A stretch of 24,839 nt of DNA from an uncultured Opitutia bacterium (GCA_913046175.1 CAJWSN010000005.1:1-24839), one strand, 5' to 3'; numbered from the stretch's first letter, positions 1 to 7,619 are shown. Translations and numbers: made by a program. The notes: a model not told the origin generated them from the sequence alone.

Positions 1-1109
1 CGAAGCATCAGGATTCCTGCAGCTTGGGCCATGGATTCGATCTGCAGGACCCCCGGCATGACAGGTCTCCCGGGGAAATGCCCCTGGAAGTAGGGTTCGT
101 TGATCGTTACATTCTTGACCGCAGACAAGTGCGTCCCTTCCTCGTTGATCTCGAGAACCCGATCCACAAGGACAAAGGGATAACGGTGAGGCAGCGTGTC
201 CAGTACGCGGCGTATATCGAGCGCCTTCTCGCCCGGCAACACTATGGCCTTGCCGACTTCATCGTTTCTGCCGGGCTTCTTTGGGGAAGAGGCTTCTAGA
301 ATCCTGCCGGCCAACTTTGCATTCAGTGCATGTCCGGGACGCACTGCGATAACATGGGCACGAAGCGGTTTGCCCAAAAGCAATAAATCCCCCACAAGGT
401 CGAGAATCTTGTGTCGCACAAATTCGTCATCAAACCGGAGCGGTTCCTTTGAGATAATCTTGTCACCGCGGATAACGATTGCGCTATCGAGGCTTCCTCC
501 CTGGATTTTCCCAAGCTTGAGGAGTTCCTCAATGTCCTCATAAATTGTAAAGGTTCGTGCCGGGGCAATCTGTGAAATGTAGGTTTCTGAGTCGATATCA
601 ATACACAGGTGCTGCGTGTGGACACCCCTGTCATCCGCAGACGTGCAAGTAATCCGCAGACCATCATATGGCAGCACGATAAGTGAACGATTCCCCGAGG
701 TGACGGAGAGCGGTTCAGCAATATTGATGTACTCACGATCCTTGTCCTGGTCCACAGGTTCAGCCTCCTGGATCAAGTTTACGAAGCGCTTGGCCGATCC
801 ATCAAGAATCGGAGGCTCACTGGCGTTCATCTCAACGATTATATTATCGACACCGCATCCGTGCATTGCGCTGAGAACGTGTTCCACGGTGTGAACTTTT
901 GTATGACCTGAAGAAATTGTTGTATTCCGGACAAGCTCGGTGACGTTCACAGCCAATGGCTTGATTTCGGGCTTCCCATAAAGATCCACACGCCTAAAGA
1001 CCACGCCATGGTCGACCGGGGCGGGTTTAATGGTCAGCGAGACATCCTCACCAGTATGGAGAGACTTCCCGCTTATGGAAGCCTCCCGCAGGATTGTCCT
1101 CTGTTTCAT
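1..1109 (-). CDS. lpxC/fabZ: Bifunctional LpxC-FabZ: UDP-3-O-acyl-GlcNAc deacetylase / 3-hydroxyacyl-ACP dehydratase (3' end cut by window edge)
   Basis: The N-terminal ~290 residues are LpxC, the zinc deacetylase that commits UDP-3-O-acyl-GlcNAc to lipid A synthesis in the cytoplasm. Visible motifs are HTVEHVLSAMHG near residues 73-84 (first zinc His), HKILDLVGDL near 233 (second zinc His and Asp) and GHALN near 260 (catalytic His). After a short linker comes a FabZ hot-dog domain starting at LPHRYPFVLVDRV, with FQGHFPGMPVMPGVL (catalytic His ~344) and the partner Glu in ESMAQ. FabZ dehydrates 3-hydroxyacyl-ACP in fatty acid synthesis, so one polypeptide covers two enzymes that compete for the same acyl-ACP pool. 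Such fusions are known in Bacteroidota and, as I recall, in PVC bacteria. The start is the ATG at 1109 (MKQRTILREAS), a normal LpxC N-terminus; no strong Shine-Dalgarno is seen. About 370 codons lie in the window and the reading frame leaves it at base 1, inside the FabZ domain. Confidence 0.95.
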   Translation of the reverse strand, partial: MKQRTILREASISGKSLHTGEDVSLTIKPAPVDHGVVFRRVDLYGKPEIKPLAVNVTELVRNTTISSGHTKVHTVEHVLSAMHGCGVDNIIVEMNASEPPILDGSAKRFVNLIQEAEPVDQDKDREYINIAEPLSVTSGNRSLIVLPYDGLRITCTSADDRGVHTQHLCIDIDSETYISQIAPARTFTIYEDIEELLKLGKIQGGSLDSAIVIRGDKIISKEPLRFDDEFVRHKILDLVGDLLLLGKPLRAHVIAVRPGHALNAKLAGRILEASSPKKPGRNDEVGKAIVLPGEKALDIRRVLDTLPHRYPFVLVDRVLEINEEGTHLSAVKNVTINEPYFQGHFPGRPVMPGVLQIESMAQAAGILML

Positions 1110-1339
1110 TTAAAGAAAATATAGCCTCATTGTCGTGAAGCAAAAAATAGAAGTATCCTGCTTCCGGTCAACGGTTAAAGTGCATCCTGGGGTGTTGGTG
1201 GCCTGCGAAAACAGTTGGCTTAGGTTGGAAATGGGCCTGGCTCAGGCCAATGGAGATGATTTTTATGTTGCAGGACAATGAAAGTGCAATTCCTTGGGGG
1301 ATTTTCGTTTTAAAACTCAAACCCCCCTCCCACTTATCC
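1110..1339. promoter_or_regulatory. Divergent intergenic region between lpxC-fabZ and efp
   Basis: These 230 bases separate two divergently transcribed genes, so promoters for both are expected here by inference. A minus-strand TATATT lies at 1123-1118, only 9 bases before the lpxC ATG; if it were a -10 box the transcript would be nearly leaderless. I see no convincing paired -35 box for it and no clear promoter toward efp. An open frame runs upstream of the efp start from 1250, but its translation does not resemble an EF-P N-terminus. Confidence 0.35.
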
Positions 1340-1897
1340 ATGGCTTCTCCGACTGAATTACGCAAAGGTCGCGTCATCGACTATCAAGGTGCACCGCATC
1401 TTGTCCACGAGATGATGCATCGCACACAGGGCAGGCAGGCGGGCTTCGTACAGACCACCCTTCGCAACTTGAACACTGGCACCACAACCACAACCAAGTT
1501 CCGCTCAACTGACAACGTGGAGTTCCTCCATACAGAAACAAACAAGCTGGAGTTTAGCTATACCGACAATGAAGGCTACCATTTCATGGATCCTGAGACC
1601 TATGAGGACACGGTGCTCCCCGCCAGTTGGATGGAAGACCGAAAGGAATTTTTGGTCGAAAATCACACCTACGACATCCTGTTCGTGGACGGGCATGCCA
1701 TACAACTCCAACTCCCCAATGCCATTGAGATGGAGGTCAAGGAGGCACCAGAGGGATTAAAGGGGGACTCGGTGAGCAATGTGCAGAAACCCGTAACAAC
1801 TGAAACAGGACTGGTCGTACATGCCCCGCTGTTCATCAAATCTGGGGATCGCATCCGAATCAATACTGACAACAAGGAATACCTGGGCAGGGCCTAA
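1340..1897 (+). CDS. efp: Elongation factor P, Arg32 tip type
   Basis: EF-P binds between the P and E sites of the ribosome and relieves stalling at polyproline stretches. The 185-residue length is typical. Order: KOW-like domain (about 1-65), central OB domain (about 70-130, containing EGYHFMDPETYEDTVLP) and C-terminal OB domain ending KSGDRIRINTDNKEYLGRA. The start at 1340 (MASPTELRKGRVIDYQG) matches the family N-terminus; the frame is open 90 bases further upstream, but that extension is unlike EF-P. The tip loop reads HRTQGRQAGFVQTTLRNL. Counting back from the conserved LRN, Arg32 falls where E. coli EF-P has its modified Lys34, and the local GRQA resembles the GRNA of Pseudomonas EF-P, whose Arg32 is rhamnosylated by EarP. 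No earP (DUF2331) gene lies in the window. The gene stands alone and converges on the phosphorylase gene. Confidence 0.95.
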   Translation: MASPTELRKGRVIDYQGAPHLVHEMMHRTQGRQAGFVQTTLRNLNTGTTTTTKFRSTDNVEFLHTETNKLEFSYTDNEGYHFMDPETYEDTVLPASWMEDRKEFLVENHTYDILFVDGHAIQLQLPNAIEMEVKEAPEGLKGDSVSNVQKPVTTETGLVVHAPLFIKSGDRIRINTDNKEYLGRA

Positions 1898-1941
1898 CGA
1901 AAACCTGGCTGATTAATCGGCAACCCCGTGAGACTCGTATT

Positions 1942-1974
1942 CGCAGGAGGCCCGGGAAAGCCTGCCAACCTGCG
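1942..1974. terminator. Possible bidirectional stem-loop between convergent efp and the phosphorylase gene
   Basis: CGCAGG at 1942-1947 pairs perfectly with CCTGCG at 1969-1974. An inner AGGC/GCCT pair (1948-1951 with 1960-1963) leaves an 8-base loop and a small bulge. It lies 45 bases after the efp stop and directly beyond the stop of the minus-strand gene. Only a short T run follows on the plus strand and none on the minus strand, so termination efficiency is uncertain. Confidence 0.4.
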
Positions 1975-1975
1975 T

Positions 1976-3331
1976 TTAAGCCACCCGCTCAACCACCAAT
2001 TCCGGAATGGCCGGCCTCTTGGGTGCCAGTCGGAAGGCGGACTTCAGGTATTCCAAAGACGACTCAAGACGTGCCTCATCATTGTAGTGAATCATCATAA
2101 GGGGCTCACCCTGCTTGACCTGGGTTCCGATTTTCTTGATCTCAGTAACCCCGCAAGAGTGGTCGATCACTCCTTTCTTGTTGGTGGAAAGGACTTTAAC
2201 ACCCCATGCAATCATACCCGAGTTGATGGCATGTACATACCCCCGTTTTGGGGCGGGAAGCTTGCGCACATACTTGGCCGTCTTGAATTTATCCGGATTT
2301 TCAATGTATGCGGAATTACCACCTTGAGCCTCGACCATTTCCTTAAATTTTTCCAAGGCAGAACCATCCTCGAGATGACGCTGGACTGTTTGCTTGGCAG
2401 AGAGCGTTGAGCCGGCCACGCCCGCCAGGCGAACAATCTCCATGCCGAGCTTTAAGACCAAAATTTTCAAGTCTTCGGGACCTTCACCCTTGAGCAACTC
2501 AATGGCCTCCTTGATCTCCAATGCTGTACCAACAGCCCCCCCCAAGGGCTGGTTCATGTCTGTAACCAAGGCTACGCAACGGCGTTTCATTGAGCGCCCC
2601 ACTCGGGTGATCGAACGTGCCAGAAGCTTGGCTTGCTCCAAGTCGGTCACAAATGCGCCATTACCCCACTTCACATCAACAACAAGCCCCTCTGCACCAG
2701 CGGCAAGCTTACGACTAAGGGCGCTTCCTGTAATCAATGGTATGCTGGGAATCGTACCGGTCTTTTGACGCAACTGGTAGAGAATCTCATCCACTGGGGC
2801 AATCTCATGATGCTTCTCCACCATGCAGCAACCCACCGAGTTCAATTGCTCCTGAAAATCCTTCAGGCTTGCATCAGCCTTGAATCCCGGGATGGCTGAA
2901 AGCTTCGTCAGGTTTCGAATTCCGTAGTCCTCATCCGGCCCATTCATGGTTGGCATCAGTACCCCACTGGCGGCGGCAAGAGGGCCCAGGACAAGGGAGG
3001 TCTTGTCTCCAACTCCGCCCGTGGAGTATTTATCAACCTTCGGGCGGGTGAAACGGGAGAGGTCAATCACCTCTCCAGAAAGCATCATCTCCTCGGCGTA
3101 TACTGCGGTCTCCTGCGCAGACATGTTCTGAAAAAATACTGCCATCAACCAGGCAGCCTGCTGGAAATCGGGCATTTCCTTGTCCAGAATCGATTCAACA
3201 ATGAAACGAACTTCCTCCGCCGTAAACTCGCCTCCATCACGCTTTTTTTCGACGAGGTAGGGAAACGTGGGCTTGATGAATTTCCGAGGGGCAATTAGTC
3301 GTTTTTTCATGGATTGGGAGTAAGAGGCCAT
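1976..3331 (-). CDS. deoA: Thymidine/pyrimidine-nucleoside phosphorylase family protein with altered signature loops
   Basis: Length (451 residues) and layout fit the nucleoside phosphorylase branch of glycosyltransferase family 3, which splits thymidine or uridine with phosphate in cytosolic pyrimidine salvage. The helical N-terminus carries KKRDGGEFTAEEVRF. Typical core motifs follow: STGGVGDKTSLVLGPLAAASG, YQLRQKTGTIPSIPLITGSALSRKLA (with the substrate Arg, Ser and Lys), VDVKWGNGAFV and LVTDMNQPLGGAVGTALE. A C-terminal alpha/beta barrel-sandwich domain (GYVHAINSGMIAWGV to the end) is present. Two regions are odd. The usual DKHSTGGVGD has Tyr102 instead of His, and the near-universal SGRGLGHTGGTLDKL is replaced by NGPDEDYGIRNLTKL (130-144), after which the normal IPGF resumes. 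The substrate may therefore differ, and the symbol is by family only. The start at 3331 (MASYSQSMKK) is preferred; MKKRLIAPRK at 3310 is the alternative. Confidence 0.82.
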   Translation of the reverse strand: MASYSQSMKKRLIAPRKFIKPTFPYLVEKKRDGGEFTAEEVRFIVESILDKEMPDFQQAAWLMAVFFQNMSAQETAVYAEEMMLSGEVIDLSRFTRPKVDKYSTGGVGDKTSLVLGPLAAASGVLMPTMNGPDEDYGIRNLTKLSAIPGFKADASLKDFQEQLNSVGCCMVEKHHEIAPVDEILYQLRQKTGTIPSIPLITGSALSRKLAAGAEGLVVDVKWGNGAFVTDLEQAKLLARSITRVGRSMKRRCVALVTDMNQPLGGAVGTALEIKEAIELLKGEGPEDLKILVLKLGMEIVRLAGVAGSTLSAKQTVQRHLEDGSALEKFKEMVEAQGGNSAYIENPDKFKTAKYVRKLPAPKRGYVHAINSGMIAWGVKVLSTNKKGVIDHSCGVTEIKKIGTQVKQGEPLMMIHYNDEARLESSLEYLKSAFRLAPKRPAIPELVVERVA

Positions 3332-3515
3332 GGGGAGGTAGCCCTTAAAAAGAAAAGGCGCATCAGTAAAATGATTACGCCTGATATGTCGAGTTCTTTT
3401 TGTGTTATCTAATAACTTCCTTTGATTGATGTTCGGAAAGACTAAAAATACATTGTCAGCAGGAAATGGATTACGGACTTGACGGTATCGCTGAGACCCC
3501 TTGCCTTCCGGCATC
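3332..3515. promoter_or_regulatory. Divergent intergenic region between the phosphorylase gene and argS
   Basis: These 184 AT-richer bases separate two divergent genes and should hold both promoters (inference). Toward argS, a TTGATT followed about 15 bases later by TAAAAAT (around 3422-3450) is the best -35/-10-like pair, with a short spacer. Toward the phosphorylase gene only weak TCGACA/TTTTAC-like elements are seen. No T-box-like structure could be recognised. Confidence 0.3.
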
Positions 3516-5282
3516 ATGAAATGGCCTTTTCATATTGCCGCCTTTATCGAGGATAGAATTCTACAAGCCTCCTCGGGCATGGAGGGCTTTGATGACGCTT
3601 TCACTCCTGACGTCCGACCAGCAGATGCTCGTTTCGGGGAATTCCAGGCAAACGGCGTGCTACCCATGGCAAAAAGGCAGAAAAAGAATCCGCGTGACCT
3701 TGCCACCCGCCTTGTTGAGGCCATGGAAGACAAAAGCGGGTTTTCAGGTGATGATCTGGCTATGAACGTGGCAGGGCCGGGATTCATCAATTTTAGGTTC
3801 ATGCCTGGCTTTTACCATGAATGGCTGGACAACATACGCACCCACTCAGACCTGCAAACCGCCTGCAGGGGGGCAATTACAGACAAGGTGGTGGTGGTGG
3901 ACTTCAGTTCCCCAAACACGGCAAAACAGATGCATGTGGGACACATACGCTCCAGCGTGATAGGTGAGGCACTTTGCCGAATGCTGGAGTTTCAGGGGGC
4001 AAGAACAATCCGGGACAACCATATTGGAGACTGGGGAACGCAATTTGGCATTCTCTTGATGGCCATCCATCACTTTGACACCAGGTTGGATGTAGAAAAT
4101 GACGAAGCCCTGGAAGAACTGGAGGAACTTTATCGTAGAGGTTCCAAGCTGACCAGGGAATCCGAGGAGAAACTGGAGGAGGCCCGGCAGGAATTGGTCA
4201 AGCTACAAAATGGTGATCCAGAGAATTTATCGCGATGGGAACAGATCAACTCCATTAGCCAGAAGGCATTTCAGGAAATCTACAACCTTCTCGGCATCCG
4301 GTTTGATTATGTGCTCGGGGAAAGTTTCTATCAGGATAGTGTAGAAAATGTTTATACAGAATTGGAATCCCTGGGTATTGCCAAGGAAAGCGAGGGGGCA
4401 CTGGTTGTATTTCATCCCGAACACCCCCGATTCAAGAAGCAGTCCTTCATGGTACGCAAATCTGATGGCGCCAGCAACTATGCCACCACCGACCTTGCCA
4501 CAATTCTTCATCGCATTCAGGAATGGAAGGCAGAGGAGATCATATACGTCACGGACGGAAGGCAGCAGGATCATTTTGAGCAACTGTTCCTCACGGCCAG
4601 GAAATGGTTGAAACACCATCCTGAAATTAACATGCCCAAATTGAGGCATGTCTGGTTCGGTACAATCCTTGGAGAAGATGGAAAGGCCATCAAGACCCGC
4701 TCGGGTGAACCCATCAAGCTCAAGGATCTCCTCGCCGAGGCGATTGAGAGAGCCCGGGTGACCGTGGAAAATAAAAATCCCGACCTTGACGAAAAGGAGC
4801 GGGATGAGGTGGCCAGGCACGTGGGTCTAGGCGCAGTGAAATATGCCGACCTTTCCCAGAACCGAACAGGTGACTACGTCTTTTCCTGGGAAAAAATGTT
4901 GAGCCTGGAGGGCAACACCGCGCCCTACCTGCTTTATGCAGTGGTGCGCATTCGAAGCATCTTCCGCAAGGCTGGCCTGAACCCCGGGGAAGGCGAGGAT
5001 GCTGCAGACAGGGTGGAAACAGAGGAGGAACTAGCCCTTGCCCGCCAGCTTCTTCTTTTTGCAAGTGCCCTTGAGCAGGCCACCAGTGACCTGCGGCCAC
5101 ATATTCTTTGTACTTACCTATATGATCTGGCGGTGACCTTCAGTTCATTCTACAATGCAAACAAAGTCATGGTTGACGAGGAACCGACCCAAGCCAGGAG
5201 ATTGTTGCTTTGTGCAAGAACCTTGACCGTGATGGAAACCGGTCTCCATCTGCTGGGCATTGAAACCCTGGAAAAAATGTGA
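3516..5282 (+). CDS. argS: Arginyl-tRNA synthetase (class Ia)
   Basis: It charges tRNA-Arg with arginine in the cytoplasm. The 588-residue product has the ArgS layout. An N-terminal additional domain (about 1-110, containing GDDLAMNVAGPGFINFRF) precedes the Rossmann catalytic core. The core carries VVVDFSSPNTAKQMHVGHIRS with the HIGH-type signature HVGH at residues 140-143, then NHIGDWGTQFGILL. The helical insertion 180-240 is followed by YVTDGRQQDHFEQLF. GEDGKAIKTRSGEPIKLKDLL replaces a standard KMSKS loop, as is usual in many ArgS. The C-terminal DALR anticodon-binding domain ends in RLLLCARTLTVMETGLHLLGIETLEKM. The ATG at 3516 (MKWPFHIAAFIEDRIL) is taken as start; a TTG at 3501 is in frame. 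No good ribosome-binding site is visible for either. It is convergent with gmhB, with 4 bases between the stop codons, leaving no room for a separate terminator. Confidence 0.97.
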   Translation: MKWPFHIAAFIEDRILQASSGMEGFDDAFTPDVRPADARFGEFQANGVLPMAKRQKKNPRDLATRLVEAMEDKSGFSGDDLAMNVAGPGFINFRFMPGFYHEWLDNIRTHSDLQTACRGAITDKVVVVDFSSPNTAKQMHVGHIRSSVIGEALCRMLEFQGARTIRDNHIGDWGTQFGILLMAIHHFDTRLDVENDEALEELEELYRRGSKLTRESEEKLEEARQELVKLQNGDPENLSRWEQINSISQKAFQEIYNLLGIRFDYVLGESFYQDSVENVYTELESLGIAKESEGALVVFHPEHPRFKKQSFMVRKSDGASNYATTDLATILHRIQEWKAEEIIYVTDGRQQDHFEQLFLTARKWLKHHPEINMPKLRHVWFGTILGEDGKAIKTRSGEPIKLKDLLAEAIERARVTVENKNPDLDEKERDEVARHVGLGAVKYADLSQNRTGDYVFSWEKMLSLEGNTAPYLLYAVVRIRSIFRKAGLNPGEGEDAADRVETEEELALARQLLLFASALEQATSDLRPHILCTYLYDLAVTFSSFYNANKVMVDEEPTQARRLLLCARTLTVMETGLHLLGIETLEKM

Positions 5283-5286
5283 CCCG

Positions 5287-5817
5287 TCAGAGTTGTGCCA
5301 CAAAGCCGGTCAAGTCTTCAAAAACAGGGATGGCATTTTTCTCGATAAACTTTTGAGGTTTCACATCCAAGTCCTTGCCAGAGAGGACGTAAGCCGAACG
5401 AATCCCGGCACGCACCCCGGCCTCCACATCGCAAAGCTTGTCACCCACCATCCATGAACTGTCCGGATCAAGGTCGTGCTTCTCCAGCATTTCGAGCAGA
5501 AACTTCGGGGAAGGCTTGCGATAGATTTCCATCTCATCCGGCGACTCCGGAGCTATACAGGTTTCAAGGAATGGATCCTCCTTGAAGCCAAGCTGGTGAA
5601 TCATCTCCCGGTTGCATGCAAGCACATCCTCCATCAAGTAGTATCCGCGCCCGATCCCGGACTGGTTGGTAAAAAGAAACAGGAGATAACCCGCGTCACG
5701 AGCAATGGAAAGGGCTTCTGCAACCCCTGGGATCAGTTGTACGTCCTCAGGATTGTGAAGGTAATGGGTGTCAACCACAAGTGTGCCGTCGCGATCGAGA
5801 AAAAGGGCCTTGTTCAC
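5287..5817 (-). CDS. gmhB: D-glycero-D-manno-heptose 1,7-bisphosphate phosphatase-like HAD phosphatase (zinc-cysteine-less)
   Basis: A 176-residue HAD subfamily IIIA phosphatase. It carries motif I FLDRDGTLVVD (nucleophile Asp8 and acid/base Asp10), motif II FTNQSGIGRGYY, motif III RKPSPKF and motif IV VGDKLCDVEAGVRAG. In ADP-heptose synthesis GmhB removes the C7 phosphate from heptose 1,7-bisphosphate, and the preceding gene is the heptose kinase, which fits that role well. The E. coli enzyme has a zinc site of three Cys and one His before the RKP motif; here that stretch is CIAPESPDEMEIYRKP, with one Cys and no His, so the site is absent. Translation starts at a GTG at 5817 that overlaps the TGA of rfaE1 (GTGA), implying coupling. 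A histidinol-phosphatase-type specificity cannot be excluded from sequence alone, but context argues against it. Confidence 0.87.
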   Translation of the reverse strand: MNKALFLDRDGTLVVDTHYLHNPEDVQLIPGVAEALSIARDAGYLLFLFTNQSGIGRGYYLMEDVLACNREMIHQLGFKEDPFLETCIAPESPDEMEIYRKPSPKFLLEMLEKHDLDPDSSWMVGDKLCDVEAGVRAGIRSAYVLSGKDLDVKPQKFIEKNAIPVFEDLTGFVAQL

Positions 5818-6782
5818 AGCTCTTCCCTTAACTCCAGCAACTCCCTTGTTTGCACCGGCGCAGTGCCAACCTTGCCAACAACGATGCCGGCGGCAAGGTT
5901 GGCAAATCGGGCTGCCTTGTCAATGGAGACCCCCGTGACCAGACCCATCGTGAGTGCTGCCACCACTGTATCTCCTGCACCCGACACATCAAAAACCTCC
6001 CTCGCCATCGTGGGAATCGTCAAGGCAACCTCACCGTCGCAACCCACCAGCATTCCTTCCGCACCCAGCGTCACCACCAAATACTTCGGCCGAAACTCCT
6101 CATGAATCCGACGACAGACCTCCTCTGCCGGAAAGGGTTCCCCAGGAACCGGTTCCAGTCCAGCCATTTGCAGAGCCTCGCTGCGGTTGGGCGTCAGCAG
6201 GTCAAGGTTCCTGTGGGCAATTTTACGACGGGGCTTGGGGTCCATGGCCAAAATCGGGCTTCCTTCACGACGGGCATCTGCCAATGCATCAACTAGTTGC
6301 CCACTCAAGGCCCCCTTCCCGTAGTCAGACAAAATTACGGCATCAAAACTCTCCGCACGCTGGATAATCGCCTCGATGACATCCGTGGCAAATGCGTATT
6401 CATCGGGAGAACCTTCACGATCAAGACGACATAGTTGCTGATTGCGAACCATCACCCGGGTCTTGAGGATCGTTGTTCGCCCTTCTTCATGAAACCGGGG
6501 ATTCAAAACAATTCCAGCACTGACCAAAAGCTCCACGAGTTGCGAACCCGCCATATCCCGGCCGATCCATCCACAAACTTCGACCTCGGCGCCAAGACTC
6601 TTCAAGTTCAGGGCCACATTTGCCGCGCCACCGGCAACGTGAGACTCCTGCGAAACGTTCACCACCGGAACCGGTGCCTCGGGAGAAATACGCCGGGCAT
6701 CTCCCCAGGTGTACTGGTCCAACATCAAATCCCCGATCACAAGAATCCGTTTGCCTTCGAACTTTTTGAGCAGTGCCTTCAT
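5814..6782 (-). CDS. rfaE1: D-glycero-beta-D-manno-heptose-7-phosphate kinase (RfaE1/HldA, PfkB family)
   Basis: It phosphorylates heptose 7-phosphate at C1 to give the 1,7-bisphosphate in the cytosolic pathway to ADP-heptose for LPS inner core. The 322-residue protein is a complete ribokinase-fold enzyme. It opens with RILVIGDLMLDQYTWGDARR, followed by ISPEAPVPVV, the glycine-rich HVAGGAANVALNLKSLGA near 50-65 and ILSDYGKGAL. The ATP/anion-hole motif DVSGAGDTVVAAL has catalytic Asp271. The nucleotidyltransferase domain fused to it in E. coli HldE is missing, so a separate rfaE2/hldC must exist elsewhere. Start is the ATG at 6782; the purine-rich GGGAGG about 20 bases upstream is rather far for a ribosome-binding site. 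It is first in a two-gene operon with gmhB, overlapping it by 4 bases. Confidence 0.95.
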   Translation of the reverse strand: MKALLKKFEGKRILVIGDLMLDQYTWGDARRISPEAPVPVVNVSQESHVAGGAANVALNLKSLGAEVEVCGWIGRDMAGSQLVELLVSAGIVLNPRFHEEGRTTILKTRVMVRNQQLCRLDREGSPDEYAFATDVIEAIIQRAESFDAVILSDYGKGALSGQLVDALADARREGSPILAMDPKPRRKIAHRNLDLLTPNRSEALQMAGLEPVPGEPFPAEEVCRRIHEEFRPKYLVVTLGAEGMLVGCDGEVALTIPTMAREVFDVSGAGDTVVAALTMGLVTGVSIDKAARFANLAAGIVVGKVGTAPVQTRELLELREEL

Positions 6783-6889
6783 GTCTTCAATGCGATGCCT
6801 CCCTGGTTCTCAATTCTATTTAATCCAACGAGAGGCTAAAGGGTGAAAAGGATTGAGCGTGACCACAGGATGTCTAGGAAATTCCTGTA
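6783..6889. promoter_or_regulatory. Divergent intergenic region between rfaE1 and the DUF192 gene
   Basis: A 107-base gap between divergent genes that should contain both promoters by inference. A TTAAAT/TATTTAA element lies near 6817-6825. Just before the DUF192 ATG, AGGAA-A-TTCCT (6876-6886) is an 11-base inverted repeat that includes the likely ribosome-binding AGGA, and CAGGA at 6866-6870 could pair with TCCTG at 6883-6887. No strong -35/-10 pair was found. Confidence 0.3.
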
Positions 6890-7414
6890 ATGGCTACCCA
6901 ATTGAAAAAAAACAGAAGTGTCATTATCCAATTGATTTGCTTCGGCATCCTCACCCTGCCTGCCTGCCGAACAGAAAATCCTTCCACCCCGACAGGTGGA
7001 GCCGACATGCGTTTTGACATCAAACTGGGCCGGAAGACAATCCACGTCCGTCTGGCTTGTGCCGAGAAGGAGCGACAACAGGGGTTGATGAATGTCAAGT
7101 CCATGCCGGAAAACGAGGGGATGATTTTTTTGGGAAGAAAAGCCGAACAGCAGGGGTTTTGGATGAAAAACACATTGATCCCCCTGGATATCGGGTACTT
7201 TACAGGAGATGGCATCCTTCGTGAAATCCACCCCATGTACCCAAGAAACACGGACCCCGTGCGTTCCCGCAGGAATGACATCCGATACGCACTGGAGATG
7301 AACCAGGGCTGGTTCCGGAAAAACGGGCTGGTTCCCGGAATGAAACTTGATCTTGAGGATCTTGAGGCGGCCCTGAAAACCCGTGGGAAAAATCCACGCC
7401 AATGGATGCAATAG
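6890..7414 (+). CDS. DUF192 lipoprotein
   Basis: A 174-residue protein with a charged N-terminus (MATQLKKNRS), a hydrophobic stretch and a lipobox LPAC ending at Cys26, so it is probably a lipoprotein exported across the inner membrane. Residues about 40-165 match the DUF192 fold: RQQGLMNVKSMPENEGMIF, FWMKNTLIPLDIGYF, GILREIHPMYP, a Thr/Val/Ser stretch, then YALEMNQGWFRKNGLVPG. The biochemical function of DUF192 is not established, so none is assigned. An AGGA sits about 11 bases before the ATG. It is a single gene, followed on the opposite strand by tRNA-Thr. Confidence 0.9.
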   Translation: MATQLKKNRSVIIQLICFGILTLPACRTENPSTPTGGADMRFDIKLGRKTIHVRLACAEKERQQGLMNVKSMPENEGMIFLGRKAEQQGFWMKNTLIPLDIGYFTGDGILREIHPMYPRNTDPVRSRRNDIRYALEMNQGWFRKNGLVPGMKLDLEDLEAALKTRGKNPRQWMQ

Positions 7415-7439
7415 GCCTTCTTTTCAGCAAAAGCTCAAA

Positions 7440-7515
7440 TGGAGCCACCTGCCGGGATCGAACCGGCGACCTTCCGCTTACAAGGCGGGCGCTCTACCAG
7501 CTGAGCTAAGGTGGC
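7440..7515 (-). tRNA. tRNA-Thr(UGU), CCA encoded
   Basis: Read on the minus strand, the acceptor arm GCCACCT pairs with AGGTGGC, followed by discriminator T and an encoded CCA (7442-7440). The D arm is GCTC...GAGC. The anticodon loop CTTGTAA gives anticodon TGT, reading ACA threonine codons. The T arm is GCCGG-TTCGATC-CCGGC. Four of the five anticodon-stem pairs are Watson-Crick; the top pair 27-43 is C-A. All conserved elements are intact, so it should be functional. Confidence 0.96.
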
Positions 7516-7619
7516 TTGATAAAGGTGTGAATTTTCAAGAGCCCTCCCCTGAAGGCAAGCTTTTCCATCCCTGACGTCAAAGCATTGACATCGTAACCCA
7601 TTGAAATCATAGGATATCC

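Noticed and set aside
323..736. Minus-strand open frame of 137 codons overlapping lpxC-fabZ
   Set aside because: It is in another frame of the same strand as the clear LpxC coding sequence, and its product has no recognisable features.
1250..1339. Thirty-codon N-terminal extension of EF-P
   Set aside because: The extension has no EF-P similarity and the internal ATG at 1340 gives the exact family length and N-terminus.
3360..3400. ATCAG/CTGAT and GGCG/CGCC complementary pieces upstream of the phosphorylase gene, suggestive of a riboswitch or operator
   Set aside because: The paired pieces interleave rather than nest, arms are only 4-5 bases and no known riboswitch consensus is recognisable.
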